Assembly (NCBI GenBank): GCA_017623675.1
Contig: JAGAOO010000079.1
Span: 1 to 55,446 of the forward strand
Length of the DNA stretch: 55,446 nt
Source of the DNA: Lachnospiraceae bacterium
Lineage (GTDB): Bacteria; Bacillota; Clostridia; Lachnospirales; Lachnospiraceae
Direction of reading: 5' to 3'
Each line of letters opens with the position of its first letter. Positions within the stretch are counted from its first letter, which is position 1. Under the pieces are notes generated by a model. That model saw only the letters and a program-made list of their open reading frames with translations. It had not been told where the DNA came from and ran no database searches. The position numbers and the translations under genes were made by a program. Of this stretch, positions 1 through 7,347 are shown in pieces.

Positions 1-2
1 TA

Positions 3-1754
3 GTGACAAGCAATCAGTATGTAGCTTCGACAGGAAACATTACATATGTTAAAAATACGAGTGCTGCACAGGATTTGGTTTTGTGCAATAGTTCCCGTCC
101 TGACCCGGTACGTGCTTACATGAATGTATATACTGAATCTGCGTTACAAATCAGTAAGCAGGACATTACAACTTCTGCAGAACTGCCGGGAGCAACACTA
201 CAACTTACAAATAGTTCCGGACAGGTGGTGGATTCCTGGGTAAGCACTACTACGCCTCATGTAATTCATGGATTGTCAACCGGCAGTTATACATTAACGG
301 AAACAATCGCACCGGACGGATATGCAAAGACTCAGAGCATTACATTTACCTATGATGCAGATGCCGGAATAACACAAACGGTTGTCATGAAAGATTCTTT
401 GACAAGGATAGAGCTGCTTAAGACAGATAAGGATGGCAATGCTGTATCCGGTGCCAAATTAGAATTATATAATTCTGCCGGACAGATGATTGATTCCTGG
501 ATTAGTGATACTTCTGCCTATGTAATTACCGGATTGCCAACTGGAACATACACGCTTCATGAAGCGAAGGTTCCGGCTGGATATGCCCAAGCGGAAGACA
601 AGAAATTTACCGTTACGGATGCACCGCAGACGGTTCGAATCGTGATGAAGGATGAAGAGGTACAGGGGAGGATAAGAATATTTAAGACTGGCGACCAGGT
701 AGTTTCCGCACAGGAATATAACTCTGTCTATGGATCCTTTAAGCGATTAACATTTGGACAGAAACCGTTGGAAAATGTTGTGTTTGAAATTCATAGTCGG
801 GATGGAGCCTTAGTGGAAACGGTCACTACAAATGAAGATGGTTATGCAGTCTCTGGTACACTGCCTTGGGGTTCCTATTATATCGTTGAGAAAGAAACTC
901 CTGCAGGTCTGGTGAACACCGGAGAGAAGATTCCGGTAGAGCTTACCTGTCCGGAGGATTATCACAAAGCAATTTACACCAAAGAAGTAAATATAAAAAA
1001 TGCAGTCGGTGATACAGAAATTAATGTATATAAGCAGGGAGAAATCCTGAATATCGAAGATGGCACCTACAGTTTTGGTACAAAACCACTGGAAGGTGTC
1101 ATTTTTGGTGTTTATGCAAATGAAGACATTCTGGATTACCGGGGCAATGTAGTTATTGCAAAGGATGAATGCATCGGATTTATCAAGACCGGTGAAGATG
1201 GAAAAGCAGCACTCAAGGACGCCCTGGTAGAAGGAAGTTATTATTACAAAGAGGTACAGACCTTAGAGGGCTATATCTTAGATGATACCAAAAGGGAATT
1301 TGAACTGACACTTGGCAATGAAGAACTGAATACCATGGATGTCAATAAGGAAAATCCGGATGTGAATCAGTTGTATAAGACCCGGCTGCAGTTAGTAAAG
1401 CAGGATGGTGCAAATCGTTTTATCAAGTTAAGTGGTGTGGAGTTTGAGCTTTATAATGCAGATGATGAACTAATGGGCGTCTATGTAACGGATGAAAAAG
1501 GCAGGATACTGATTGATAATCTTCCGTATGGCTCCTATTACTTCAAAGAAACCAAAGCTGCAGACGGATATATCATTGATACATCAAAGCAGATGTTTGA
1601 AGCGAATGCAGAAGAACAGACTTTGGAAGTAGTCAATACCAAGACCCCAAAAACCGGAGATAATGTAATGCCATTATGGCTTGTTTTGCTGCTTCTGGTA
1701 GTAACAGGTGGCTGTGGTATATATCTTCTGAAGCATGAACCGAAGAAAAAGTAG
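3..1754 (+). CDS. SpaA/Cna-B repeat surface protein, sortase-anchored (5' end outside window)
   Basis: This is the C-terminal part of a cell-wall-anchored adhesin or pilin-like protein. About five tandem SpaA/Cna-B type beta-sandwich repeats are visible. Each opens with a Lys-containing strand (RIELLKTD, RIRIFKTG, INVYKQG, RLQLVKQDG) and closes with GSYY-x-E/KE followed by a 'GY' turn, the usual arrangement for intramolecular isopeptide bonds. The end carries a sorting signal: TPKTGD, a hydrophobic helix and a KHEPKKK tail, so sortase anchoring is expected (the motif is PKTG rather than strict LPXTG). The frame is open to the window edge and the first GTG has no ribosome binding site, so the true start lies upstream. 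Such adhesins commonly accompany Tn1549-like conjugative elements and may help cell contact; that role is inferred. Confidence 0.85.
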   Translation: MTSNQYVASTGNITYVKNTSAAQDLVLCNSSRPDPVRAYMNVYTESALQISKQDITTSAELPGATLQLTNSSGQVVDSWVSTTTPHVIHGLSTGSYTLTETIAPDGYAKTQSITFTYDADAGITQTVVMKDSLTRIELLKTDKDGNAVSGAKLELYNSAGQMIDSWISDTSAYVITGLPTGTYTLHEAKVPAGYAQAEDKKFTVTDAPQTVRIVMKDEEVQGRIRIFKTGDQVVSAQEYNSVYGSFKRLTFGQKPLENVVFEIHSRDGALVETVTTNEDGYAVSGTLPWGSYYIVEKETPAGLVNTGEKIPVELTCPEDYHKAIYTKEVNIKNAVGDTEINVYKQGEILNIEDGTYSFGTKPLEGVIFGVYANEDILDYRGNVVIAKDECIGFIKTGEDGKAALKDALVEGSYYYKEVQTLEGYILDDTKREFELTLGNEELNTMDVNKENPDVNQLYKTRLQLVKQDGANRFIKLSGVEFELYNADDELMGVYVTDEKGRILIDNLPYGSYYFKETKAADGYIIDTSKQMFEANAEEQTLEVVNTKTPKTGDNVMPLWLVLLLLVVTGGCGIYLLKHEPKKK

Positions 1755-1769
1755 GCGCTGGCAGAATCC

Positions 1770-1798
1770 TTGCAACACCTGATTGTATATGTTATAAT
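1770..1798 (+). promoter_or_regulatory. Tandem upstream copy of the antitoxin promoter
   Basis: TTGCAA and TATAAT are separated by exactly 17 bases. The 30-base block is nearly identical to the promoter 83 bases downstream (two differences), so this is a local duplication. Transcripts from here would also read through antitoxin RNA 1. Confidence 0.55.
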
Positions 1799-1852
1799 GT
1801 GCTTAGTTAAAGGATATGAAAAAGGATATAAATAATTCATATTGTTGCATAC

Positions 1853-1881
1853 TTGCAACATCTGATTGCATATGTTATAAT
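1853..1881 (+). promoter_or_regulatory. Promoter of antitoxin RNA 1
   Basis: TTGCAA (1853-1858), a 17-base spacer and TATAAT (1876-1881) form a near-consensus housekeeping promoter. It points toward the toxin gene on the opposite strand. The start site is expected near 1888. Confidence 0.7.
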
Positions 1882-1887
1882 GGCATC

Positions 1888-1960
1888 AGCCAAAAGAAAT
1901 AAGTGCTTTCAAGCAAACGAAACCCCAAAGGTGGCAGCCTCTGGGGTTTCTGCTCTTTTT
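1888..1960 (+). ncRNA. Antisense antitoxin RNA of Fst-like type I module, copy 1
   Basis: A short transcript of about 70 bases is predicted between the promoter at 1853-1881 and the terminator at 1919-1958. Before the terminator it carries two blocks, 1892-1903 (AAAAGAAATAAG) and 1905-1915 (GCTTTCAAGCA). Both recur exactly on the same strand at 2056-2067 and 2072-2082, over the start region of the convergent toxin gene. The RNA can therefore pair with the toxin ribosome binding/start region and through the shared terminator. This is the arrangement of RNAII in the par/Fst locus of pAD1. Inferred from layout and complementarity; not tested. Confidence 0.7.
1919..1958 (+). terminator. Bidirectional terminator shared by toxin 1 and antitoxin 1
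   Basis: GAAACCCCA (1919-1927) pairs with TGGGGTTTC (1942-1950), extended by AGG/CCT, and is followed by CTCTTTTT. It sits between convergent toxin and antitoxin transcripts, as in Fst/par loci. Confidence 0.8.
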
Positions 1961-1980
1961 ACGGTAGAGCATCCGTCAGG

Positions 1981-2079
1981 CTAATTGTCGCCATCGCTTC
2001 CGTCTAACCATTTGCATATGTAATAAGAAACTACACCTGCCATGACGGAAATTAAAAAAGAAATAAGCATAGCTTTCAA
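1981..2079 (-). CDS. Fst/Ldr-like type I toxin peptide, copy 1 (32 aa)
   Basis: This is a 32-residue peptide: one hydrophobic helix, then YYICKWLDGSDGDN. A short membrane helix followed by a W-L-D polar tail is the pattern of Fst-type toxins, which damage the membrane when over-produced. A TTG start at 2079 is chosen because a GGGGGTG ribosome binding site lies just upstream and the second copy at 11773 has the same geometry; an internal ATG three codons in is the alternative. The last 20 residues are identical to copy 2. The antisense RNA at 1888-1960 is the predicted antitoxin. The locus probably stabilises the conjugative element. Confidence 0.75.
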   Translation of the reverse strand: MKAMLISFLISVMAGVVSYYICKWLDGSDGDN

Positions 2080-2125
2080 GCATACACCCCCTTTCTGTTG
2101 CCAGAATGGGTGCGACAACACAAGT

Positions 2126-2154
2126 ATTATACCATATGTTTGAACTTGTCACAA
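2126..2154 (-). promoter_or_regulatory. Promoter of toxin 1
   Basis: On the minus strand TTGTGA (2149-2154), a 17-base spacer and TATAAT (2126-2131) precede the toxin leader. The leader from about 2115 to 2080 is base-for-base the same as in copy 2, including the stem GTTGTC/GGCAAC and the GGGGGTG ribosome binding site. Confidence 0.7.
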
Positions 2155-2232
2155 TTCGTCATATTGTGGAAAAGAGTATTAAGAATGTAGAGCCATTAAG
2201 GCTCTTTTTTATTGTGAAAAGGAGGAATCATT

Positions 2233-2679
2233 ATGAACAAAATATTTTTAATGGGACGATTAACCAGGGATCCGGAGGTTCGGTACTCACAGGGAGCAAG
2301 CCAAACCGCCATTGCAAGATTTTCTCTTGCGGTAGACAGAAAATGGAAACGGGAAGGAGAACCGGATGCGGATTTCTTCAATTGTACCGTATTTGGCAAG
2401 CAGGCAGATTTTGTTGAGAAGTATTTAAGACAGGGAATTAAAGTAGTAATCACCGGCCGGGTACAGAATGACAATTATACCAACAAGGAAGGACAGAAGG
2501 TATATTCCGTACAGATTATTGTAGAGGAAATCGAATTTGCAGAGAGTAAGAATGCTGCAACAGGCAATGCTGGCGGTTCTTCTTATCAGGCAGATTCCAG
2601 ACCGTCTCCGAGTCAGGCTGCAGATGATGGATTTATGAGTATCCCGGATGGTGCGGAAGAGGAGCTGCCGTTTAATTAA
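2233..2679 (+). CDS. ssb: Single-stranded DNA-binding protein
   Basis: This 148-residue SSB binds and protects single-stranded DNA during replication and conjugative transfer. The N-terminal OB fold begins MNKIFLMGRLTRDPEVRYS and contains FNCTVFGKQADFVEKYL and GRVQNDNYTNKEG. A short low-complexity linker follows, and the acidic tail ends EEELPFN, close to the usual DDDLPF protein-interaction tip. An AAAAGGAGG site lies 8 bases before the ATG. It leads a run of conjugation genes 14 bases upstream of the next gene. Conjugative elements often carry their own ssb to protect incoming DNA; a terminator and type I toxin locus separate it from the adhesin gene. Confidence 0.95.
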   Translation: MNKIFLMGRLTRDPEVRYSQGASQTAIARFSLAVDRKWKREGEPDADFFNCTVFGKQADFVEKYLRQGIKVVITGRVQNDNYTNKEGQKVYSVQIIVEEIEFAESKNAATGNAGGSSYQADSRPSPSQAADDGFMSIPDGAEEELPFN

Positions 2680-2693
2680 AGGAGGGCTGGTGT

Positions 2694-3332
2694 ATGAAGA
2701 TTATCATAATTGTAGTTTTTCTGATTATCTGTGCCGGGTTTTTTGTATATAGCAATAAACCACGAAAAGGCAGAAAGAAAAATAACCGGGAGAGTGTTCA
2801 GGATTTTATTAATGTTCAGGATATTAAGAACGGAATCATTCATACGAAAGATAACTACGTAATCGGATTTTTACAGATATCCGGTGCTAAAACGGATTTG
2901 CTATCCGGCAGGGAACAGGTGGCACAAACGAAAGCACTGACTGCAGATATTTCAACGATTTCTTCAGGGTGGCAAATACTTGCTGTTTCCCGGCCGGAAG
3001 ACAATGCCGCACTGATTCAGCAATATCAGGATATGATAGACAATGCCAGCCCAATCCGGAAGAAGCTGCTACGGGAAGCAATCCGATTCCAGAACGAGCA
3101 GTTATTATCCGGGGAAAATATGGAACGCCAATTTTATATTAAAATCTGGAAATACCAGCATGACGGTGCAGAAAAAGAAGTAGTAGATAAACTTTATCAG
3201 TTTGCCAGATGCTTCAATATTTCAGGTTATTTGTGTGAGATTGTTAAGCAGGAGGAAGCAGTTCAGCTCTGCAACCTGGTACATAACCCAACGGAAGTGC
3301 TTTATGATCCGGATGTAAATGGATATAGTTAG
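2694..3332 (+). CDS. Membrane-anchored conjugation protein, probably the detached N-terminal part of VirB4
   Basis: This 212-residue protein has one N-terminal membrane helix (residues 1-20), a basic stretch (KPRKGRKKNN) and a soluble domain. Its pattern VQDIKNGIIHTKDNYVIGFLQI resembles the start of VirB4/TraE-family ATPases, which normally contain this region in the same chain. The next gene supplies the ATPase body and begins 10 bases downstream, so the two probably form one functional subunit of the type IV secretion machine at the membrane. AAGGAGG precedes the ATG. The family call rests on weak pattern similarity and position; it could instead be a separate accessory protein. Confidence 0.6.
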   Translation: MKIIIIVVFLIICAGFFVYSNKPRKGRKKNNRESVQDFINVQDIKNGIIHTKDNYVIGFLQISGAKTDLLSGREQVAQTKALTADISTISSGWQILAVSRPEDNAALIQQYQDMIDNASPIRKKLLREAIRFQNEQLLSGENMERQFYIKIWKYQHDGAEKEVVDKLYQFARCFNISGYLCEIVKQEEAVQLCNLVHNPTEVLYDPDVNGYS

Positions 3333-3342
3333 GGGTGGTTAA

Positions 3343-5157
3343 ATGAAACAGAAGAGAATGAAAGAAAATGCAGCATTGTTAAATGTTATATCACCAATCT
3401 CTTTGGAATACGGACATAATTCTATGCTGATTGGCGAAAACAAGGCAAAGGGATATGGAATTATCCGTTATGGTACGGAGCCGGAGTATGGCTGGCTATC
3501 CAAAGTGACCAATCTGCCGAATTCAATTGTTTCCATTACATATGAACCTTTGGATACGGAAGATATGATTAATGTATTAGACAGTAATATTAATGCTGCC
3601 AAGAAACGTGCAGTGGATGCCAAAAAGGCTTCAGATGAAACCAGGGCGGAAAAGGAAATTAAAAACAGCAGGAAGATGCTGGATGAAATGGATGATAAAA
3701 ATGAATCTGTCGGGTTGATGTCTACGGTTGTTGTTTCACTGGCAAACGAAGAAACCTTTGATAAAGCAGACCGGAAAGCAAGGGCGACGGCCAAAAAGGC
3801 AGGCTGCCGGTTACGGTGCTTAACCAATCTGCAGAAGGAAACCTATAAGCAGGTTTCACCGGCATACATTCCTTCGGAAGATATCCGGCAGGTAACGGGA
3901 AGGGTAACACCACTTTCTACACTTATAGGAGGGTTTCCGTTTGCTAAATCCGGATTAAATGATGGAGAAGGTTATTATTTTGCCAAAGATGATGATGGTG
4001 GAATTGTTACACTAAATCCTTGGAAAAGAGTTGGAGATCGTACAAATTCCAACATGGCAATCCTTGGTGGTTCCGGAACAGGAAAAAGTACGAAAATGAA
4101 AGATTTATTAACGGATGAATATATGATGGGAAGTAAGATTATTGTAATTGATCCGGAAGATGAATATAAAGAACAATGCAAGGTTTTTGAGGGCAACTGG
4201 TTAAATGCGGCTGGTGGTGCATCCTGCAGAATCAACCCATTGCAGATTCAGACAATTCCCAAAGAGGATGACGATGAATATTACAGGGATGAAGGACATG
4301 GAATGGGTCCGTTGGCATTATACTTAAAGCATTTAGAGACCTTCTTCTCATTATACATTCCGTCTTTGGATGATTTTTTGTTGGCACACTTAAAAATGCT
4401 TTTGATTGAGTTGTACAATTCAAAAGGGATTAATTTCCAAACAGATGTTACAAACCTAACAGAACAGGACTATCCAATCGTGGAGGAATTAGTACAGCTT
4501 GCAAAAATAAAAGCAGATGCCTTTGTTGCATCCGGAAACTCCGGAGAAAATTATTATGAAAAAATAGCACTACTGCTTTGGGATGCTGCCTTTGGAGCAG
4601 ATGCATTTTTGTTTAATGGTTATACAACTATTATGCCGGAAAATCAGTATATCTGTATTTCAACATCTGGATTAAATGATGCATCTGACCGGATTAAACG
4701 TACCCAGTATTTCAATATCCTTACCTGGGCGTGGAATGAAATCAGTAAAAACAGGAATCAGAGGGTAATTCTTGTCTGTGATGAAGCATATTTGCTCGTT
4801 GATCAGCAGATACCACAGTCATTAATCTTTCTGAGAAATGCTATGAAACGGGCAAGAAAGTACGAAGCGGCCATATGGGTTATCACACAGAATATTGTGG
4901 ATTTTCTGGGCGATTCTGTAAAGACATACGGGCAAGAACTGCTAGACAATCCAACTTATAAGATACTCATGGGTGCAGATGGAGCAAATCTGCAAAAGCT
5001 CGTAGAACTTTATCATTTGACTGAACAGGAAGCCGCTACACTGGAGGCTAAAAGAAGGGCACAAGCAATCCTGATGTTAGGAGCTAGAAGAATGAAGATA
5101 CATTTTGATATTCCGGATTATAAGTTTAATTACTTTGGAACAGCAGGTGGACGATGA
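3343..5157 (+). CDS. VirB4/TraE-like conjugative transfer ATPase
   Basis: This 604-residue ATPase should power assembly or substrate handling of the element's type IV secretion system at the cytoplasmic face of the membrane. Walker A GGSGTGKST lies near residue 241 and Walker B VILVCDEAYLLVD near 480. A TQNIVDFLG segment follows, typical of the sensor region of VirB4/TraC ATPases. The N-terminal 100 residues contain a charged helical stretch. The usual VirB4 N-terminal domain appears to be on the preceding gene. The ribosome binding site is GGGGTGG. The stop codon is immediately followed by the start region of the C39-like peptidase, so the genes are probably translationally coupled. Confidence 0.9.
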   Translation: MKQKRMKENAALLNVISPISLEYGHNSMLIGENKAKGYGIIRYGTEPEYGWLSKVTNLPNSIVSITYEPLDTEDMINVLDSNINAAKKRAVDAKKASDETRAEKEIKNSRKMLDEMDDKNESVGLMSTVVVSLANEETFDKADRKARATAKKAGCRLRCLTNLQKETYKQVSPAYIPSEDIRQVTGRVTPLSTLIGGFPFAKSGLNDGEGYYFAKDDDGGIVTLNPWKRVGDRTNSNMAILGGSGTGKSTKMKDLLTDEYMMGSKIIVIDPEDEYKEQCKVFEGNWLNAAGGASCRINPLQIQTIPKEDDDEYYRDEGHGMGPLALYLKHLETFFSLYIPSLDDFLLAHLKMLLIELYNSKGINFQTDVTNLTEQDYPIVEELVQLAKIKADAFVASGNSGENYYEKIALLLWDAAFGADAFLFNGYTTIMPENQYICISTSGLNDASDRIKRTQYFNILTWAWNEISKNRNQRVILVCDEAYLLVDQQIPQSLIFLRNAMKRARKYEAAIWVITQNIVDFLGDSVKTYGQELLDNPTYKILMGADGANLQKLVELYHLTEQEAATLEAKRRAQAILMLGARRMKIHFDIPDYKFNYFGTAGGR

Positions 5158-5167
5158 AAGCAGGTGG

Positions 5168-5914
5168 ATGATGAAAAAATGGATTTTAATATTGACCGGA
5201 CTGGTGTTTGTATTTGCCTTGGCCGTATCGTATTTACTGATGACGCCCCTGTCAAGTCTAATTACTGTAGGTGGCAGTGGAGAAAACTGGACACAATTAA
5301 TTACGGACTTCAAAAAGAATACACAGGGAATCAGTCAGGAATATGGCTACTATGACTGGGAGAACATGGAAGTTCTTCCCGGAGAAATACCGGTCGTATA
5401 TTTTAATCAGGCGGATCCGGAATGGGCAAATATTTATTATGATACCCGGTTCTTAAAGAAACAGACGATTCGTTCCGGTGGTTGTGGCCCGACTTCTTTG
5501 GCCATTGTATACTGTAGTTTAGTTGAAGCAGATATGACACCTGCAGATATGGCGGCTTTTGCCATGGAGAACGGGTATTGTGCAGCTCCTCAGGGCAGTT
5601 ATCGGTCCCTGTTTACGTCCGGTGCAGAACAGTTGGGATTAACCTGCTATTATTCCGGCGAAGACTTGGAAACAGCACTTTCTTATTTGTCGCAGGACTG
5701 CTTAATAGTATCGCTCATGGGGCCCGGTATATTTTGTGATGGCGGGCATTTTGTAGTGATTCGGGGGATAACAGAGGATGGAAAAATCCTGGTTGCTGAT
5801 TGCTGGAACGAAGCCAACAATGACATAGAGTGGGACATTAATACAATTGCCCAGAACCTAAAAAAAGATGGTAATGGGTGTTTATGGGTTCTTGGCAGGG
5901 AGGTGAGCGAATGA
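5168..5914 (+). CDS. Membrane-anchored C39-like cysteine peptidase
   Basis: The protein (about 248 residues) has an N-terminal membrane helix (residues 3-25) and an extracellular papain-like domain of the Peptidase_C39_2 type. A catalytic Cys lies in SGGCGPTS (near residue 104), a His in GGHFVVIRG (near 192) and a polar residue in VADCWN (near 209). Inside a conjugation operon it may process a pilus or surface substrate, or remodel the wall for the transfer channel; the target is unknown. Two ATGs occur in tandem (5168 and 5171) after AGGTGG; the longer open frame upstream overlaps virB4 and is not preferred. Its stop overlaps the next start as ATGA. Confidence 0.8.
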   Translation: MMKKWILILTGLVFVFALAVSYLLMTPLSSLITVGGSGENWTQLITDFKKNTQGISQEYGYYDWENMEVLPGEIPVVYFNQADPEWANIYYDTRFLKKQTIRSGGCGPTSLAIVYCSLVEADMTPADMAAFAMENGYCAAPQGSYRSLFTSGAEQLGLTCYYSGEDLETALSYLSQDCLIVSLMGPGIFCDGGHFVVIRGITEDGKILVADCWNEANNDIEWDINTIAQNLKKDGNGCLWVLGREVSE

Positions 5915-6114
5915 AAGCGGATAAAAAGAAGTTAAATGAATGTTTTTTATGGATAGTTTTGTTTCTGATATGTACAGTAATTACGATTTTCTACATGGCG
6001 AAGGATAACAGGGAGATACCTGGTACTGATACAAAAGAGCAACCTTCAGTAACAGAAGAAATAATGGAACAAGAGGAAGGTCAGATTCCTTCCGGAACTA
6101 TTACATCACAATAA
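5911..6114 (+). CDS. Small single-pass membrane protein of the conjugation operon
   Basis: This 67-residue protein has one membrane helix (residues about 11-30, FLWIVLFLICTVITIFYM) and an acidic Glu/Thr-rich tail. I do not recognise a family. The start is chosen because ATG overlaps the upstream stop (ATGA) and GGGAGGTG lies 7 bases before it. It is the last gene of the run, directly before a strong terminator. It is probably an accessory or surface component of the transfer apparatus. Confidence 0.7.
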   Translation: MKADKKKLNECFLWIVLFLICTVITIFYMAKDNREIPGTDTKEQPSVTEEIMEQEEGQIPSGTITSQ

Positions 6115-6152
6115 AAAAGAAGATGCCAATTCGCAGTTGGCATCTTCTTTTG
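6114..6152 (+). terminator. Rho-independent terminator ending the conjugation gene run
   Basis: AGAAGATGCCAA pairs with TTGGCATCTTCT around a 7-base loop, with flanking A and T tracts. The A-rich 5' flank means it may also work on the opposite strand. Confidence 0.85.
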
Positions 6153-6268
6153 TCTCTGCATCGCTGGATGCAAAAACGAAACAATTTGAAACAATTTCAG
6201 TATAGCATACAAAAAGGAAAAGTCAATCCTTTTCTTTTCGGTATCCGTACTGGAGGAAGGAGAACGCT

Positions 6269-7102
6269 ATGGAACGATTTGAAACAAAGTATGACCTGTT
6301 AAATAGAGCATACAAAGATACACGCTTAAAACGCACGACAAAAGCATTAATGCAATATTTAGTAGCAAAATCAGATGGATTAAGCTGCCATCCATCGGTT
6401 GCGGTCATTGCAGCTTCAATTAAGATGTCGGAACGGACGGTGCAGCGTCATATGCGTCAGTTAGAGCAATACGGTTATATCCGGATAAAGAGCCGGTTTT
6501 ACCGTCAGGAGCAGTTGACGAACCAGTATGAATTCGTTCTGGATGTCGTAGATGCTCCAGAACTGCAATACAATAGTAAGCAAGAGAGAAACACCATAAA
6601 AGAGCAGGCAGAACAGTTCTGCCGGGAAGCATGCAAATTTAACAAGATGGATTATATCAGGAAACTGGCCAAGACCGGACTGTCCAATAAGGAATGCCTG
6701 GTCTTAATTTATTTTGTTCATAAAGCAAATCAAAATGGGATTGCTTATGGTAGCATAAAGTCTGTTTGCCGGGAACTCCATATCTCCAAGCGGTTATTAT
6801 TGCAGGTGATACTTGAACTTCGTTCCAAAGGATATCTTATGCTGAAGAATCGGAGAGGAAATATAATAGTTAAACTTTTGACAATAGCGGACGTTTGTAT
6901 CGAGAATGTAGTGCATAATCATGCAGATAAAAAGGAAATTTTATATCCTGAATCGAGAAAAGTATACAGTGAGAATAGCGGTTTCGTGTGTCATGGAAGG
7001 GATGCACGTTGGCAAATGGGTAGACAGAAGCGAAGTTGGAAGCAGTTATTAAGGTTTGTCTGGAAGAAATTACAATGGACAATAATGCATTTCTTGTCAT
7101 AG
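6269..7102 (+). CDS. Winged-helix DNA-binding protein, replication-initiator-like
   Basis: This 277-residue protein has two helix-turn-helix modules. The first (residues about 20-80) reads SDGLSCHPSVAVIAASIKMSE then RTVQRHMRQLEQYGYIRI, an HTH_36-type winged helix found in replication-initiation proteins of plasmids and mobile elements. A second, similar fold lies near residues 125-185 (SNKECLVLIYFVHKAN, GSIKSVCRELHISKR). The C-terminal 60 residues are basic and aromatic. It probably binds DNA of the element for replication or regulation. GGAGGAAGGAG precedes the start. The gene stands alone after a terminator; the AT-rich cargo begins 245 bases downstream. Confidence 0.65.
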   Translation: MERFETKYDLLNRAYKDTRLKRTTKALMQYLVAKSDGLSCHPSVAVIAASIKMSERTVQRHMRQLEQYGYIRIKSRFYRQEQLTNQYEFVLDVVDAPELQYNSKQERNTIKEQAEQFCREACKFNKMDYIRKLAKTGLSNKECLVLIYFVHKANQNGIAYGSIKSVCRELHISKRLLLQVILELRSKGYLMLKNRRGNIIVKLLTIADVCIENVVHNHADKKEILYPESRKVYSENSGFVCHGRDARWQMGRQKRSWKQLLRFVWKKLQWTIMHFLS

Positions 7103-7193
7103 TGTCGATTTTGTCACCCAGTCTATACTATATGATACCGAAAGCAAACTTATTTACTCTTTTTGTTGAATATTGGATTCTAATATTGTACAA

Positions 7194-7222
7194 TTGACAC
7201 ATAATGGAAATTAGGGTAATGA
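7194..7222 (+). promoter_or_regulatory. Possible promoter of the nitrilase operon
   Basis: A perfect TTGACA is followed after 17 bases by TAATGA, a weak -10. A small inverted repeat (ATGATG/CATCAT, about 7304-7325) lies just before the ribosome binding site. The region 7103-7347 is otherwise AT-rich and without a gene. Confidence 0.35.
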
Positions 7223-7347
7223 ATAAGCAGTATTATAGATAATATAAAGAATAAGGTAATAAAAAGAAATGATATAAAATAATTCTTTATGAAATTTCAT
7301 GCCATGATGTTATATGATACATCATAGGAAGAGTGGGTGAATAAATT

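Noticed and set aside
3-5. GTG at position 3 as a true start of the surface protein
   Set aside because: No ribosome binding site or signal peptide is present and the frame is open to the window edge; it is a partial gene.
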